From: Pseudothauera hydrothermalis
Lineage (GTDB): Bacteria; Pseudomonadota; Gammaproteobacteria; Burkholderiales; Rhodocyclaceae
Length of the DNA stretch: 64,000 nucleotides
Direction of reading: 5' to 3'
Assembly: GCF_003345255.1 (NCBI RefSeq)
Contig: NZ_CP029331.1
Location: 2,232,001 to 2,296,000 of the forward strand
The position numbers and the translations under genes were made by a program. Below the pieces are notes generated by a model, which was given only the letters and a program-made list of their open reading frames with translations, was not told where the DNA came from and searched no databases. Positions 34,742 through 43,564 of the stretch are shown piece after piece; the stretch's first letter is position 1, and each line of letters starts with the position of its first letter.

Positions 34742-36328
34742 GTGAGCACTGTTTCGCTGCTGCATGATCTTGTATTCCACGCCGCCAAACGGGCCGGGCA
34801 GGCCGCCGCGCTGACCGCCGATGGCCAGACGCTGACCTACGACACGCTTGCCGAGCAGATACGCCACGCTGCCGCCGGCTTGCGCCGCCTGGGCCTGGCG
34901 CGCGGCGAACGGGTGGCGGTCTATTTGGACAAGCGCGTGGAGACCGTTTGCGGCTGCTTTGCCACCACCGCCGCCGGCGGCGTTTTCGTGCCGATCAATC
35001 CGGTACTCAAGCCCACTCAGGTGGGCTACATCTTGCGCGACTGCAATGTGCGGGTACTGATCACCAGCTCGGAGCGTTATGCCGCGCTCGGAGACACCCT
35101 GAGCGCCTGTCACGATCTGCGCCAGGTCGTGCTCACCGGCCCCGGCACTGCGGCGCCCACGCCCGCCGGTCCGCCGACGCTGCCTTGGGCCGAGCTGCTG
35201 GAGGCGCCGCCGGCAGCCGGCCATCGCCTCATCGACGCCGACATGGCGGCCATTTTGTACACCTCGGGCAGCACCGGACAGCCCAAGGGCGTGGTGCTGT
35301 CCCACCGCAACATGGTCTGCGGCGCCCAAAGCGTTGCGCAATACCTGGAAAACCATGCGGGCGACAGCCTGCTGGCCGCCTTGCCGTTGTCTTTCGACGC
35401 GGGTTTTTCCCAGCTCACCACCGCTTTTTACGTCGGAGCGCGTGTCGTGCTGCTCAACTACCTGCTGCCGCGTGACGTGCTCAAGGCAGTGGTACGCGAA
35501 CGTATCACCGGCCTGACCGCGGTGCCGCCGCTGTGGATACAGCTTGCCCAACTGCAATGGCCGGCGGAGGTCACCGATCACCTGCGCTACATTGCCAACA
35601 CCGGCGGACGTATGCCGCTGGAAACCTTGGGCCGACTGCGCGCGCACTTGCCGCGCACCCGTCCCTATCTGATGTATGGCCTCACCGAAGCCTTCCGCGC
35701 CACCTACCTTCCGCCCGAGGAGGTCGACCGGCGACCGGATTCCATCGGCAAAGCCATCCCCAACGCCGAAGTGCTGGTGCTGCGCGAAGACGGCACCGAG
35801 TGCGCCCCCAACGAACCGGGCGAACTGGTGCAGCGCGGCGCGCTGGTGGCCATGGGTTACTGGAACGACCCCGAAAAAACCGCCGAACGCTTCCGCCCGC
35901 TGCCCGCCCAGGCGCCGGGGCGCCAGCACGGGCTGACGCTGCCGGAAATCGCAGTGTTCTCCGGCGACACGGTACGCCGCGACGAAGAAGGTTTCCTGTA
36001 CTTCATCGGTCGACGCGACGAGATGATCAAAACCTCGGGCTATCGGGTCAGCCCGACCGAGGTCGAGGAGATTCTTTACGCCACCCGGCTGGTTGGCGAA
36101 TGCGCCGCCTTCGGCGCCCCGCACGACACGCTCGGGCAATGTATCGTTGCAGTGGTCACTCCACCTGCCGGCGGCACGGTCGATCTCGCCGCCCTGCTCG
36201 CACAATGCCGCGCACGCATGCCGGCCTATATGGTGCCCGCCCGCATCGAACTGCACGAAGGCGCGCTGCCGCGCAACCCCAACGGCAAAATCGACCGCAA
36301 GGCGCTATCTGCGGCCTTTGTTTCCTGA
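34742..36328 (+). CDS. Exosortase A-associated acyl-CoA ligase (AMP-forming)
   Basis: A 528-residue ANL-superfamily enzyme of the exosortase-A-associated type (TIGR03098-like). It has the P-loop ILYTSGSTGQPKGVVLSHRN, the A5 motif YGLTEAFRATYLP, the hinge region RRDEMIKTSGYRVSPTEVEE and the catalytic Lys in NPNGKIDRKAL. It should adenylate a carboxylic acid and load it onto CoA or the operon A carrier protein. The start is GTG with AAGGA upstream. It is followed 16 bp later by the PLP decarboxylase, so the two probably act in series. Confidence 0.92.
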   Translation: MSTVSLLHDLVFHAAKRAGQAAALTADGQTLTYDTLAEQIRHAAAGLRRLGLARGERVAVYLDKRVETVCGCFATTAAGGVFVPINPVLKPTQVGYILRDCNVRVLITSSERYAALGDTLSACHDLRQVVLTGPGTAAPTPAGPPTLPWAELLEAPPAAGHRLIDADMAAILYTSGSTGQPKGVVLSHRNMVCGAQSVAQYLENHAGDSLLAALPLSFDAGFSQLTTAFYVGARVVLLNYLLPRDVLKAVVRERITGLTAVPPLWIQLAQLQWPAEVTDHLRYIANTGGRMPLETLGRLRAHLPRTRPYLMYGLTEAFRATYLPPEEVDRRPDSIGKAIPNAEVLVLREDGTECAPNEPGELVQRGALVAMGYWNDPEKTAERFRPLPAQAPGRQHGLTLPEIAVFSGDTVRRDEEGFLYFIGRRDEMIKTSGYRVSPTEVEEILYATRLVGECAAFGAPHDTLGQCIVAVVTPPAGGTVDLAALLAQCRARMPAYMVPARIELHEGALPRNPNGKIDRKALSAAFVS

Positions 36329-36344
36329 CGCTCATCTCACGCCG

Positions 36345-37583
36345 ATGTCTTTTTCCACCCCACCGCTACACGCCCCGCTGACCCAGTTTGCCACCGCCGA
36401 CGGACAGTTGCTGGTCGGCGGCCTGCCGCTCACCCGCCTGGTCGAGCGCGTCGGCCAGACGCCTTTTTATGCCTACGACCGCACCCTGCTCACCGCCCGC
36501 GCCCAGGCGCTGCGCGCCGCCCTGCCGCCGGGGTTGAAAATCCACTACGCCATCAAAGCCAACCCGATGCCGGCGCTGGTCTGCCACATGGCCACACTGG
36601 TCGATGGCCTCGACGTCGCCTCGGCCGGTGAGCTCAAAGTAGCGCTGGACGCAGGCGCCGATCCGCGGCAGATCAGCTTTGCCGGCCCCGGCAAGCGCGA
36701 TGCGGAACTGTGCCAAGCAGTGGCCGCCGGCATTCTGGTCAATATCGAATCGTTCCGCGAGCTTGCGGTGCTGGCCGCGGCCTCGGAGCGGCTCGGCCTG
36801 CCGGCACGGGTCGCAGTGCGTGTAAACCCGGATTTCGAGCTCAAGGCTTCGGGCATGAAGATGGGTGGCGGCCCCAAGCAGTTCGGCGTAGACGCCGAAC
36901 AGGTGCCGGCGCTGCTGGCCGAGATCGGCCGCGCCGGACTGGCCTTCGAAGGTTTCCATCTTTTTGCCGGATCGCAAAACCTCCGCGCCGAGGCCATCGC
37001 CGAAGCGCAGCAAAAGAGCTTTGCACTGGCGCTGCGCCTGGCCGAGCAGGCCCCGGCGCCGGTGCGCCTGCTCAATCTCGGCGGCGGCTTCGGCATCCCT
37101 TATTTTCCTGGCGAACAGCCCCTGGATTTAGCCCCGATCGGCGACAACCTGGCGCAACTGTGCGCGCAGGCCGCCACCGCACTGCCCGAGGCCGAGCTGG
37201 TCATCGAACTGGGGCGTTATCTGGTCGGCGAAGCCGGCATCTATGTGTGCCGGGTCGTCGACCGCAAGGTGTCGCGCGGTCAGACCTACCTGGTCACCGA
37301 CGGCGGCTTGCATCACCACCTGGCCGCGTCGGGCAATTTCGGGCAGGTCATCCGCAAAAACTACCCGGTGGCCATTGGCAATCGCATGGATGCCGCGGCG
37401 GCCGAAACGCTCACCGTGGTCGGTCCGCTGTGCACCCCGCTCGATGTGCTCGCCGACCGCATGCCCCTGCCAGCGGCCGAGATCGGCGACCTGGTCGTGG
37501 TGTTCCAGTCCGGCGCCTACGGCTACACCGCCAGCCCGGAGCGCTTCCTCGGCCACCCGGCGGCAATAGAAGTGCTGGTCTAG
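36345..37583 (+). CDS. Exosortase A-associated PLP-dependent decarboxylase
   Basis: A 412-residue fold-type III decarboxylase (alanine racemase/ODC/DapDC class) of the exosortase-A-associated group (TIGR03099-like). Lys71 in HYAIKANP is the PLP lysine; DGLDVASAGELK, GFHLFAGSQN, NLGGGFGIPYF and ELGRYLVGEAG form the rest of the pocket. The amino-acid-binding C-terminal motif reads GPLCTPLDVL, carrying the cysteine of the second subunit. The substrate may be a free or carrier-bound amino acid; this is unknown. ATG at 36345 is chosen from a frame open further upstream. Confidence 0.9.
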   Translation: MSFSTPPLHAPLTQFATADGQLLVGGLPLTRLVERVGQTPFYAYDRTLLTARAQALRAALPPGLKIHYAIKANPMPALVCHMATLVDGLDVASAGELKVALDAGADPRQISFAGPGKRDAELCQAVAAGILVNIESFRELAVLAAASERLGLPARVAVRVNPDFELKASGMKMGGGPKQFGVDAEQVPALLAEIGRAGLAFEGFHLFAGSQNLRAEAIAEAQQKSFALALRLAEQAPAPVRLLNLGGGFGIPYFPGEQPLDLAPIGDNLAQLCAQAATALPEAELVIELGRYLVGEAGIYVCRVVDRKVSRGQTYLVTDGGLHHHLAASGNFGQVIRKNYPVAIGNRMDAAAAETLTVVGPLCTPLDVLADRMPLPAAEIGDLVVVFQSGAYGYTASPERFLGHPAAIEVLV

Positions 37584-37664
37584 TGCTCCGGGTTTTCGAG
37601 CCAGTCTGGCCAGCCGCTGACGGTATGCCGGCGCGCCGCTTTTGAGATAAGGGAAAGGCGCTTC

Positions 37665-38729
37665 ATGAAAATCTGTCACTACCCCGACTGGCGCAGTGGT
37701 AATCCCTACCAGCGCCTGCTTGCCGAATCGCTCAGATCGCGCAACCTGGATGTGTCCATTCAGGATTACGCGCCCTTTCCATTCCCGCTCCTGCGCTCCG
37801 CGTTGAAACTCAAGGCAGACGTGGTTCATATCCACTGGATCAATGAGCTTGCGGCACCGATCCTGTGGAGCAAAACGGCACCAGCCGCATCGGCCAAACT
37901 CGCCGCGCTGGCGCTGGACATCATGCTGCTGCGGGCCTTGGGGAAAAAGGTCGTATGGACGATACACAATCTGTTGTCCCATGAATCGGGCAACGCCGCG
38001 CTGGAGTTGCGTGTGCGCCGGCTCCTTGCCCGCACGGCATCGCATCTGATCATTCACAGCGAAAGTGCCCTCGCCCAGCTCGAGCGGCACTACCGCATGC
38101 CGCTCAGCAACAAGGCCAGCATCGTTCCGCACGGCAACTACGACTGCTGCTATGCCTGTGGGGAGGCCGACAAAAATCGGCTAGCACAGGCGCTTGGGTT
38201 GACCGGGCAGCACACGGTGATCCTGTTCTTTGGAGCGATCCGCCGCTACAAAGGCATCGACCGCCTTCTGCGCGCTTTCTCCCGCACCCACGCCCCAGAT
38301 CATCGCCTGATCGTCGCCGGCAACCCGCACGATGCGAGCATTCGGCAAGAGGTCGAACAGGCCGCCGCATCCGATCCGCGTATCCGCACACGGCTTGGAT
38401 TCGTGCCGGATGACGAAGTGGCCGCCCTGTTTGCCTTGGCGGACATTGCGGTCATCCCTTTCGAACGCACACTCACCTCGGGCTCCGCAATCCTGGCACT
38501 GACCTTGGGATGCCCGTTACTGTTGCCCGCCGAAGCGCGCATCCTGGATGTTGCAAACGATACCTGCGCCCTGTTCTATGAGGATGAGAGCGCCTTGCAC
38601 AGGCTTCTACAGGGTTTGACCAAGGCGGAACTGGGGCCCAAAAGGCTCGCCGCCAGAGTAGCGGCCGAGGACCTGTCCTGGGCGCGGGTCGCACAGCTTA
38701 CCGAAGCGGTGTACCGGGCATCGTCCTGA
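37665..38729 (+). CDS. Glycosyltransferase, GT4-like
   Basis: A 354-residue GT-B fold glycosyltransferase. The N-terminal Rossmann half has KADVVHIHWINELAAP and TIHNLLSHESG; the C-terminal half has VILFFGAIRRYKGIDRLLRAF and GFVPDDEVAALFALADIAVIPF. The usual E-x7-E nucleotide-sugar motif is weak (TLTSGSAILALTLGCPLLLP), so donor specificity cannot be guessed. AGGGAAAGG lies before the ATG. It is probably part of the polymer repeat-unit assembly, at the cytoplasmic face. Confidence 0.85.
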   Translation: MKICHYPDWRSGNPYQRLLAESLRSRNLDVSIQDYAPFPFPLLRSALKLKADVVHIHWINELAAPILWSKTAPAASAKLAALALDIMLLRALGKKVVWTIHNLLSHESGNAALELRVRRLLARTASHLIIHSESALAQLERHYRMPLSNKASIVPHGNYDCCYACGEADKNRLAQALGLTGQHTVILFFGAIRRYKGIDRLLRAFSRTHAPDHRLIVAGNPHDASIRQEVEQAAASDPRIRTRLGFVPDDEVAALFALADIAVIPFERTLTSGSAILALTLGCPLLLPAEARILDVANDTCALFYEDESALHRLLQGLTKAELGPKRLAARVAAEDLSWARVAQLTEAVYRASS

Positions 38730-38817
38730 CATTGACGCGACGCTGGACAACCGGTCTCAAAGCCCTGCGCCGGCGAATGAACAATGTCACAGTCCCGGCC
38801 ATCTCGGCGCAACGGCC

Positions 38818-38831
38818 GGACATCGATTTGC
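38818..38831 (+). promoter_or_regulatory. Possible sigma-54 promoter before the asparagine-synthetase-like gene
   Basis: GG (38818-38819) and GC (38830-38831) are separated by exactly 10 bases, with TTTGCT at the -12 side, matching the GG-N10-GC core of sigma-54 promoters. The -24 box is otherwise a poor match. It lies 97 bp upstream of the ATG in a 198-bp gap. XrtA loci are often under the sigma-54-dependent PrsK/PrsR pair, which makes it worth testing. Confidence 0.3.
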
Positions 38832-38927
38832 TAACCTAGGGTCTGCCCCGACCGGCCGCCTCTGGCGAAGGTTTGCGGGCACCCCCAGGCCGCCCGCTCA
38901 CCGGGCAACACCTGCGCCGGAGTCCGT

Positions 38928-40730
38928 ATGTCCGCTTCGATCATTGGCCGGCTGAGCGTCGACTCCGCCTGCACACCCCCCAACGTCCGGCCCTCAGCGC
39001 TGACGCTCAGCCGCTTACCCGGTGGCTGGTTCGCCCGAGCGCCGGCGGTGGAGTACGCCGCCGAAGGCACCTTGCACTGTCTGGCGCTCGGGCGCGCAGC
39101 GCTGTCGCCAGCCGGAGGAGTCGGTCAGGCTGCAGCCTGGCTCGACGCCTATCGCAAGCACGGCAGCGCCGCCGCCGACGCCGCACGCGGGCGCTTCGCC
39201 GTAGTCGTCGTCGACTACGCGGCACGCAGCGTGTGGCTGGCTACCGACCGCTTTGGCACCTGGCCGCTGTGCTATGCCGCGGACGAGGACGGCTTCGCTT
39301 TCGCCGACCGTGCCGACCAGGTGCCGGGCGGCACGCGCGAGCTGGCGCCGCAGGCGGTGTTCGACTACTTCTTTTTTCATGCCATCCCCGCGCCGCACAC
39401 CATCTTCAGCGGCATTTCGCGCCTGCCGGCCGCGCACTGGGCTTTCTGGCAGGGCGGTCGGCTGGAAGTGCGCCGCTGGTGGACGCCGCGCTTCGAGGAA
39501 CCCGCGCACGCCGACTTCGATGCCTGCAAGACGGAATTTCTGGGCTTGGTGGAAAACGCGGTGGCGCGCGAGGCGGCCGGGTGCGAGCCCGGCGCTTATC
39601 TTTCCGGCGGCACCGACAGCTCCACCGTGTGCGGCATGCTGTGCAAGGTGCTCGGCCGGCCGGCGCGTAGCTGGTCGATCGGTTTTCACGCCCGCGGCTA
39701 CGATGAAATGGCCTACGCGCGCATCGCCGCCCGGCATTTCGGCGCCGAGCATCATGAACATTACGTCACCCCCGACCAATTGCTCGACGCCATTGCCCGG
39801 GTGGCGGCGTATTACGATCAACCGTTTGGCAACTCCTCGGCGGTGCCGGCATGGATTTGCGCCGAGCAGGCGCGCGCGCAAGGCGTCACCCGCATGCTGG
39901 CCGGCGACGGCGGCGACGAATTGTTCGGCGGCAACACCCGCTACGCCAAGCAACGCATCTTCGATTTGTACGACCGGCTGCCGGCCACGCTGCGCAACTT
40001 GGTGCTGGAGCCGGCGCTCTCTGGGCCGACCGGTCGGCTGCCGCTGGCCCGCAAAGGCGCCAGCTACGTGGAACAAGCCCGTGTGCCGCTGCCGGACCGG
40101 CTGCAAATGTACAACCTGCTGATGCGTCTGGACCCGGCGCGGGTGTTCGAGGCCGACTTTCTTGCAGCCGTCGACCCACAAGCCCCGCTCGATCGGCAGC
40201 GCGAAGTCTGGGAGCAAAGCGCCGGCGCGGCACCAATCAACCGTCTACTGGCCTTCGACTGGAAGTTCACCTTGGCCGACAACGACCTGCCCAAGGTGAT
40301 CGGCACCACTCGGCTTGCCGGCCTGGAAGTCGGCTTCCCGCTGCTATCTGACGAGCTGGTGGATTTTTCACTGCGCCTGCCGCCTGCCTGGAAGCTCAAG
40401 GGCCTGACCTTGCGCTGGTTTTTCAAAGAAGCGCTGCGCGGCTTTCTGCCCAATGAAATCATTGCCAAGAAAAAACACGGCTTTGGTTTGCCCTTCGGCC
40501 TCTGGGTCTGCGAGCACATCGGCCTGCGCGGCTTAGCCACCGACGCGCTGCACGCGCTGGCCGGACGCGGCATCGTCCGGTCACGCTTCATCGACGAATT
40601 ACTCAGCACCCATCTGCCCTCGCACCCGGGCTATTACGGCGAAATGGTGTGGATTCTGATGATGTTTGAACTGTGGCTGGCAGCGCACACCGAGTCCGCC
40701 GTCCAGCCGGAAGAGGCCGCCGTGTCATGA
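38928..40730 (+). CDS. Asparagine synthetase-like protein lacking the glutaminase nucleophile
   Basis: A 600-residue AsnB-type protein. The C-terminal synthetase half is intact, with the PP-loop SGGTDSS at about 226-232, AGDGGDELFGG and KKKHGFGLPFGLWV. The N-terminal half resembles a class II glutaminase (RFAVVVVDYAARSVWLATDRFGTWPLCYA) but does not begin with the required Met-Cys, so glutamine hydrolysis is not expected. Ammonia or another nucleophile may be used, or the reaction may form an amide with a different amine. The start is an ATG in a short gap with a possible sigma-54 site. Its stop overlaps the flippase start (ATGA). Confidence 0.85.
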   Translation: MSASIIGRLSVDSACTPPNVRPSALTLSRLPGGWFARAPAVEYAAEGTLHCLALGRAALSPAGGVGQAAAWLDAYRKHGSAAADAARGRFAVVVVDYAARSVWLATDRFGTWPLCYAADEDGFAFADRADQVPGGTRELAPQAVFDYFFFHAIPAPHTIFSGISRLPAAHWAFWQGGRLEVRRWWTPRFEEPAHADFDACKTEFLGLVENAVAREAAGCEPGAYLSGGTDSSTVCGMLCKVLGRPARSWSIGFHARGYDEMAYARIAARHFGAEHHEHYVTPDQLLDAIARVAAYYDQPFGNSSAVPAWICAEQARAQGVTRMLAGDGGDELFGGNTRYAKQRIFDLYDRLPATLRNLVLEPALSGPTGRLPLARKGASYVEQARVPLPDRLQMYNLLMRLDPARVFEADFLAAVDPQAPLDRQREVWEQSAGAAPINRLLAFDWKFTLADNDLPKVIGTTRLAGLEVGFPLLSDELVDFSLRLPPAWKLKGLTLRWFFKEALRGFLPNEIIAKKKHGFGLPFGLWVCEHIGLRGLATDALHALAGRGIVRSRFIDELLSTHLPSHPGYYGEMVWILMMFELWLAAHTESAVQPEEAAVS

Positions 40731-42190
40731 GCTCGGTCCGCCGCGCGCTGGTGCTGTCGATGGCCGAGCGCTATGTGCTCATCGGCTTGAGCCTAATGAG
40801 CAACATCCTCATCGCCCGCCTGCTCACGCCTGAGGAGATCGGCATCTACTCGGTCACCTTGGCACTGATCGGCGTCGCCCATGTGCTGCGTGACTTTGGC
40901 ATCGGCAACTTCCTGATCCAGGAAAAAACGCTCAACGACGATCACCTGCGTACCGCCTTCGGCTTCTCGCTGATGATCGGCGTCGGGCTGTTCGGACTGA
41001 TCTTCGCCATCGCTCCGTGGGCGGGTGTGTTCTACAAGGACCCGCGCATCGTCGACACCATCCGTATCGGCGCGCTCAATTTCCTGGTGCTGCCGTTTTG
41101 CTCGATCTCGGTCGCGCTGCTGCGCCGCGAGATGCAATTCGGCCGCCTGGCGGTGGTCACCCTGAGCGCGGCGGTATTCGGTTTTGCGGTCACCATTACT
41201 TTGGCGCTGCAGGGCTTGGGCGCCAACGGCCTGGCCATTGGCGGCGTGGCCGGCAACCTGGCCACCGGCCTGGGCGCCTGGCTGGCGCGCACACCCCGCC
41301 GCATCCTGATGCCCGGCTTTCGCGAGTGGCGCAAGGTGGTCGGCTTTGGCGCGCGCACCTCGGCGGCCAACATCGTCACCACGGTTTCAATGGACATCAA
41401 TGACCTGGCCGTGGGCCGCATCCTGGGCTTTGCCCCAGTGGCCATGATCAGCCGCGCGCAAGGGCTGATGAATCTCTTTCACCGCGATCTGATGACCGCC
41501 ATCCGCAATGTGGCCTATCCCGCTTACGCCCGGACCCACCGCGAAGGCGGCGACCTGGAGGCGCAACATCAGTTCACCGTGGCCGCCATCACCGTGCTGG
41601 CCTGGCCTTTTTATGGCTTTGCCGCGCTCTACGCGCTCGAACTGCTGCATCTGCTGTTCGGCCCACAGTGGCGCGAGGCCGCGCCGCTGGTGCCGTGGTT
41701 CTGCCTGGCCGGCTCGGCGGCCGCCACCTGCAATCTGATCCTGCCGATGCTGACCGCGCGCGGCCGGGTCGATCTGGCCACACGCGCCGATCTGGTGGTG
41801 CAACCCATCCGCGCGCTAGTGCTGGTGGTCGGCGTGCTGCTGTTCCAGAGCATGCTCAGCTTCGCGGTGCTGTTTGCGCTCATCTTCATCGCCACGGTGC
41901 CCTACCTGTATCACATCAAGGCCCAGGCGCAGCCGACCGACTTCCCGGCCCTGTTCGCCAAGCTGCGCAAGAGCCTGGCGGTGACCGCAACCTGCATGAC
42001 ACCGCCGGTGTTCATCGCCGCACTGATTCCGGCCAACGGCACCTCCGGCGCGCTAGCGGCCATGGGACTGTCTGCGCTGACATGCGCCCTGACCTGGGTG
42101 GCCGCGGTCATTTTCTTCCGCCACCCGATCACCGACGACCCGCTGTTCCGCCGAATGATCGGTGCCGTGGGGCTGAGGCCGGGGACTTGA
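40727..42190 (+). CDS. Polysaccharide flippase, Wzx/MATE-like
   Basis: A 487-residue inner-membrane transporter with about 12-14 membrane segments. The N-terminus AERYVLIGLSLMSNILIARLLTPEEIGIYSVTLALIGV is typical of polysaccharide-biosynthesis flippases (Wzx/RfbX, MOP superfamily). It should move the lipid-linked repeat unit from the cytoplasmic to the periplasmic face for ligation or polymerisation. The start overlaps the previous stop by ATGA. A 129-bp gap (42191-42319) follows, with a weak hairpin (CACGCA/TGCGTG) but no T-run. Confidence 0.9.
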   Translation: MSSVRRALVLSMAERYVLIGLSLMSNILIARLLTPEEIGIYSVTLALIGVAHVLRDFGIGNFLIQEKTLNDDHLRTAFGFSLMIGVGLFGLIFAIAPWAGVFYKDPRIVDTIRIGALNFLVLPFCSISVALLRREMQFGRLAVVTLSAAVFGFAVTITLALQGLGANGLAIGGVAGNLATGLGAWLARTPRRILMPGFREWRKVVGFGARTSAANIVTTVSMDINDLAVGRILGFAPVAMISRAQGLMNLFHRDLMTAIRNVAYPAYARTHREGGDLEAQHQFTVAAITVLAWPFYGFAALYALELLHLLFGPQWREAAPLVPWFCLAGSAAATCNLILPMLTARGRVDLATRADLVVQPIRALVLVVGVLLFQSMLSFAVLFALIFIATVPYLYHIKAQAQPTDFPALFAKLRKSLAVTATCMTPPVFIAALIPANGTSGALAAMGLSALTCALTWVAAVIFFRHPITDDPLFRRMIGAVGLRPGT

Positions 42191-42319
42191 TGAACGGGGG
42201 CACGCATGAGGGTGCGTGGTAGGCCCGCGCATGGGACATCCGCCGCTCGTCCGATGCGCAAAGTTCGGCCAACGCGTCAGCCCGACGCCGTCGTAGATGA
42301 TCGCATTTGAGAAACAGGC

Positions 42320-43564
42320 ATGAGTAACCGACACCACACCGCACCCGCGCCACAGTCCGGCTACCGCCCCGGTGTGACCGTGGTCATGGCCACCTACAAC
42401 CGGGCCCGTTTCCTGCCCGAAGCGCTGCAAAGCCTGCTGGCGCAGACGGTGCCGCCAACCCGCATCGTAGTCATCGACGACGGCAGCACCGACGGCACGG
42501 GCGACGCACTCGCCCCCTTTGTCGACCGGATCGAATACATCCGCCAAGAAAACGGCGGCAAGGCGCGTGCACTCAACCGCGTCCTGCCCACGGTGGATAC
42601 CGAGTTCGTATGGTTTTTCGATGATGACGACGCAGCGTATCCGGACGCTTTGGCCAAGCTACTGGAGACGCTGCACGGCGACCCTACCTGCGGATTCGCG
42701 TTCGGCGCCTTCGATGTCGGACAGTCGGAGGCCGGTTCATTGCTTGCCGCCGCCAAGCGGCCCGCACCCTATTTGCATGCCGAGAAAACCGCCACTTGGC
42801 AGCGCCTGGAGCTGTTTCGGGCCTGTACTTTGATGATGTCCGGCGCACTGATCCGCACGGCCGCGGTGCGGGCGGTCGGCGGTCTGAACGAAGCGCTGAT
42901 CCGCGGTCAGGACTATGACCTGATGCTGCGCTTGGCCGCCCACTTTCCGTTCCGTTACTGCGGCAGCAGCGTGTATGTCTGGCGCGAGCATGACGGCGCG
43001 CGCGGCAGCGCCGCCGAACGCCACGCCCACGATGACAGAATCCGCGCCTGGGCACGCTACAACGCGCCGATCGGCGACTATCTGCGTACCCGGCTGCCCT
43101 TGGCGCTGTTTCAGCCCGACGACGACACCACCCTCGATTGCGCCCGCGCCCGGCGCAAGGCCTTGATCGTGCGCGCCTGGGCAATCGCCAACAAACTGCC
43201 TGCCGCCGCAACCGCAGCGGATCTGTGCGCGGCATTCGAGGCCGATGCGATAACGCCGCTCGACCAAGACGAGCGCAGGCTTTTGGAACAGCTTTTTCAT
43301 CACGATTTCGTGGTTTATCGGCTACCGATTCCGCTACGAGCACTGACCCGCCTGCTGGGCTGCGCTCCCGGGTGCGCAGCCCTGATCCAGCTCGCACGCG
43401 GGCTGTACTGGCTGGGTCATGCCCAGCGTCTTTCCTGGCGCAAGACACATTTGCTCAGTCGCGCCGCACTCTTATACGCCTTGGGCCGATGCGCCGCCCT
43501 CTGGCACCGGCCAACCGGCCGCGCACACGCGGCTGCCGGCACGCAGCCAACCTCCCAGCGATGA
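42320..43564 (+). CDS. Family 2 glycosyltransferase
   Basis: A 414-residue GT-A fold enzyme. The nucleotide-binding start VTVVMATYNRARFLPEAL and VIDDGSTDGTGDAL are canonical, the metal-binding DxD is in WFFDDDDAAYPDAL, and the acceptor-side Asp is in RGQDYDLMLRLA. The C-terminal third (from about residue 280) is longer than in minimal GT2 proteins and of unclear role. Its stop overlaps the next glycosyltransferase start by ATGA, so both are expected to add consecutive sugars. Confidence 0.88.
   Translation: MSNRHHTAPAPQSGYRPGVTVVMATYNRARFLPEALQSLLAQTVPPTRIVVIDDGSTDGTGDALAPFVDRIEYIRQENGGKARALNRVLPTVDTEFVWFFDDDDAAYPDALAKLLETLHGDPTCGFAFGAFDVGQSEAGSLLAAAKRPAPYLHAEKTATWQRLELFRACTLMMSGALIRTAAVRAVGGLNEALIRGQDYDLMLRLAAHFPFRYCGSSVYVWREHDGARGSAAERHAHDDRIRAWARYNAPIGDYLRTRLPLALFQPDDDTTLDCARARRKALIVRAWAIANKLPAAATAADLCAAFEADAITPLDQDERRLLEQLFHHDFVVYRLPIPLRALTRLLGCAPGCAALIQLARGLYWLGHAQRLSWRKTHLLSRAALLYALGRCAALWHRPTGRAHAAAGTQPTSQR

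Noticed and set aside
34727-36256. 509-residue minus-strand open frame
   Set aside because: Antisense to the acyl-CoA ligase gene; low-complexity His/Gly/Arg-rich translation typical of a shadow.
39015-40217. 400-residue minus-strand open frame
   Set aside because: Antisense to the asparagine-synthetase-like gene, which is well supported.
42191-42319. Terminator between the flippase and the next glycosyltransferase
   Set aside because: The hairpin CACGCA/TGCGTG is only 6 bp and has no T-run.
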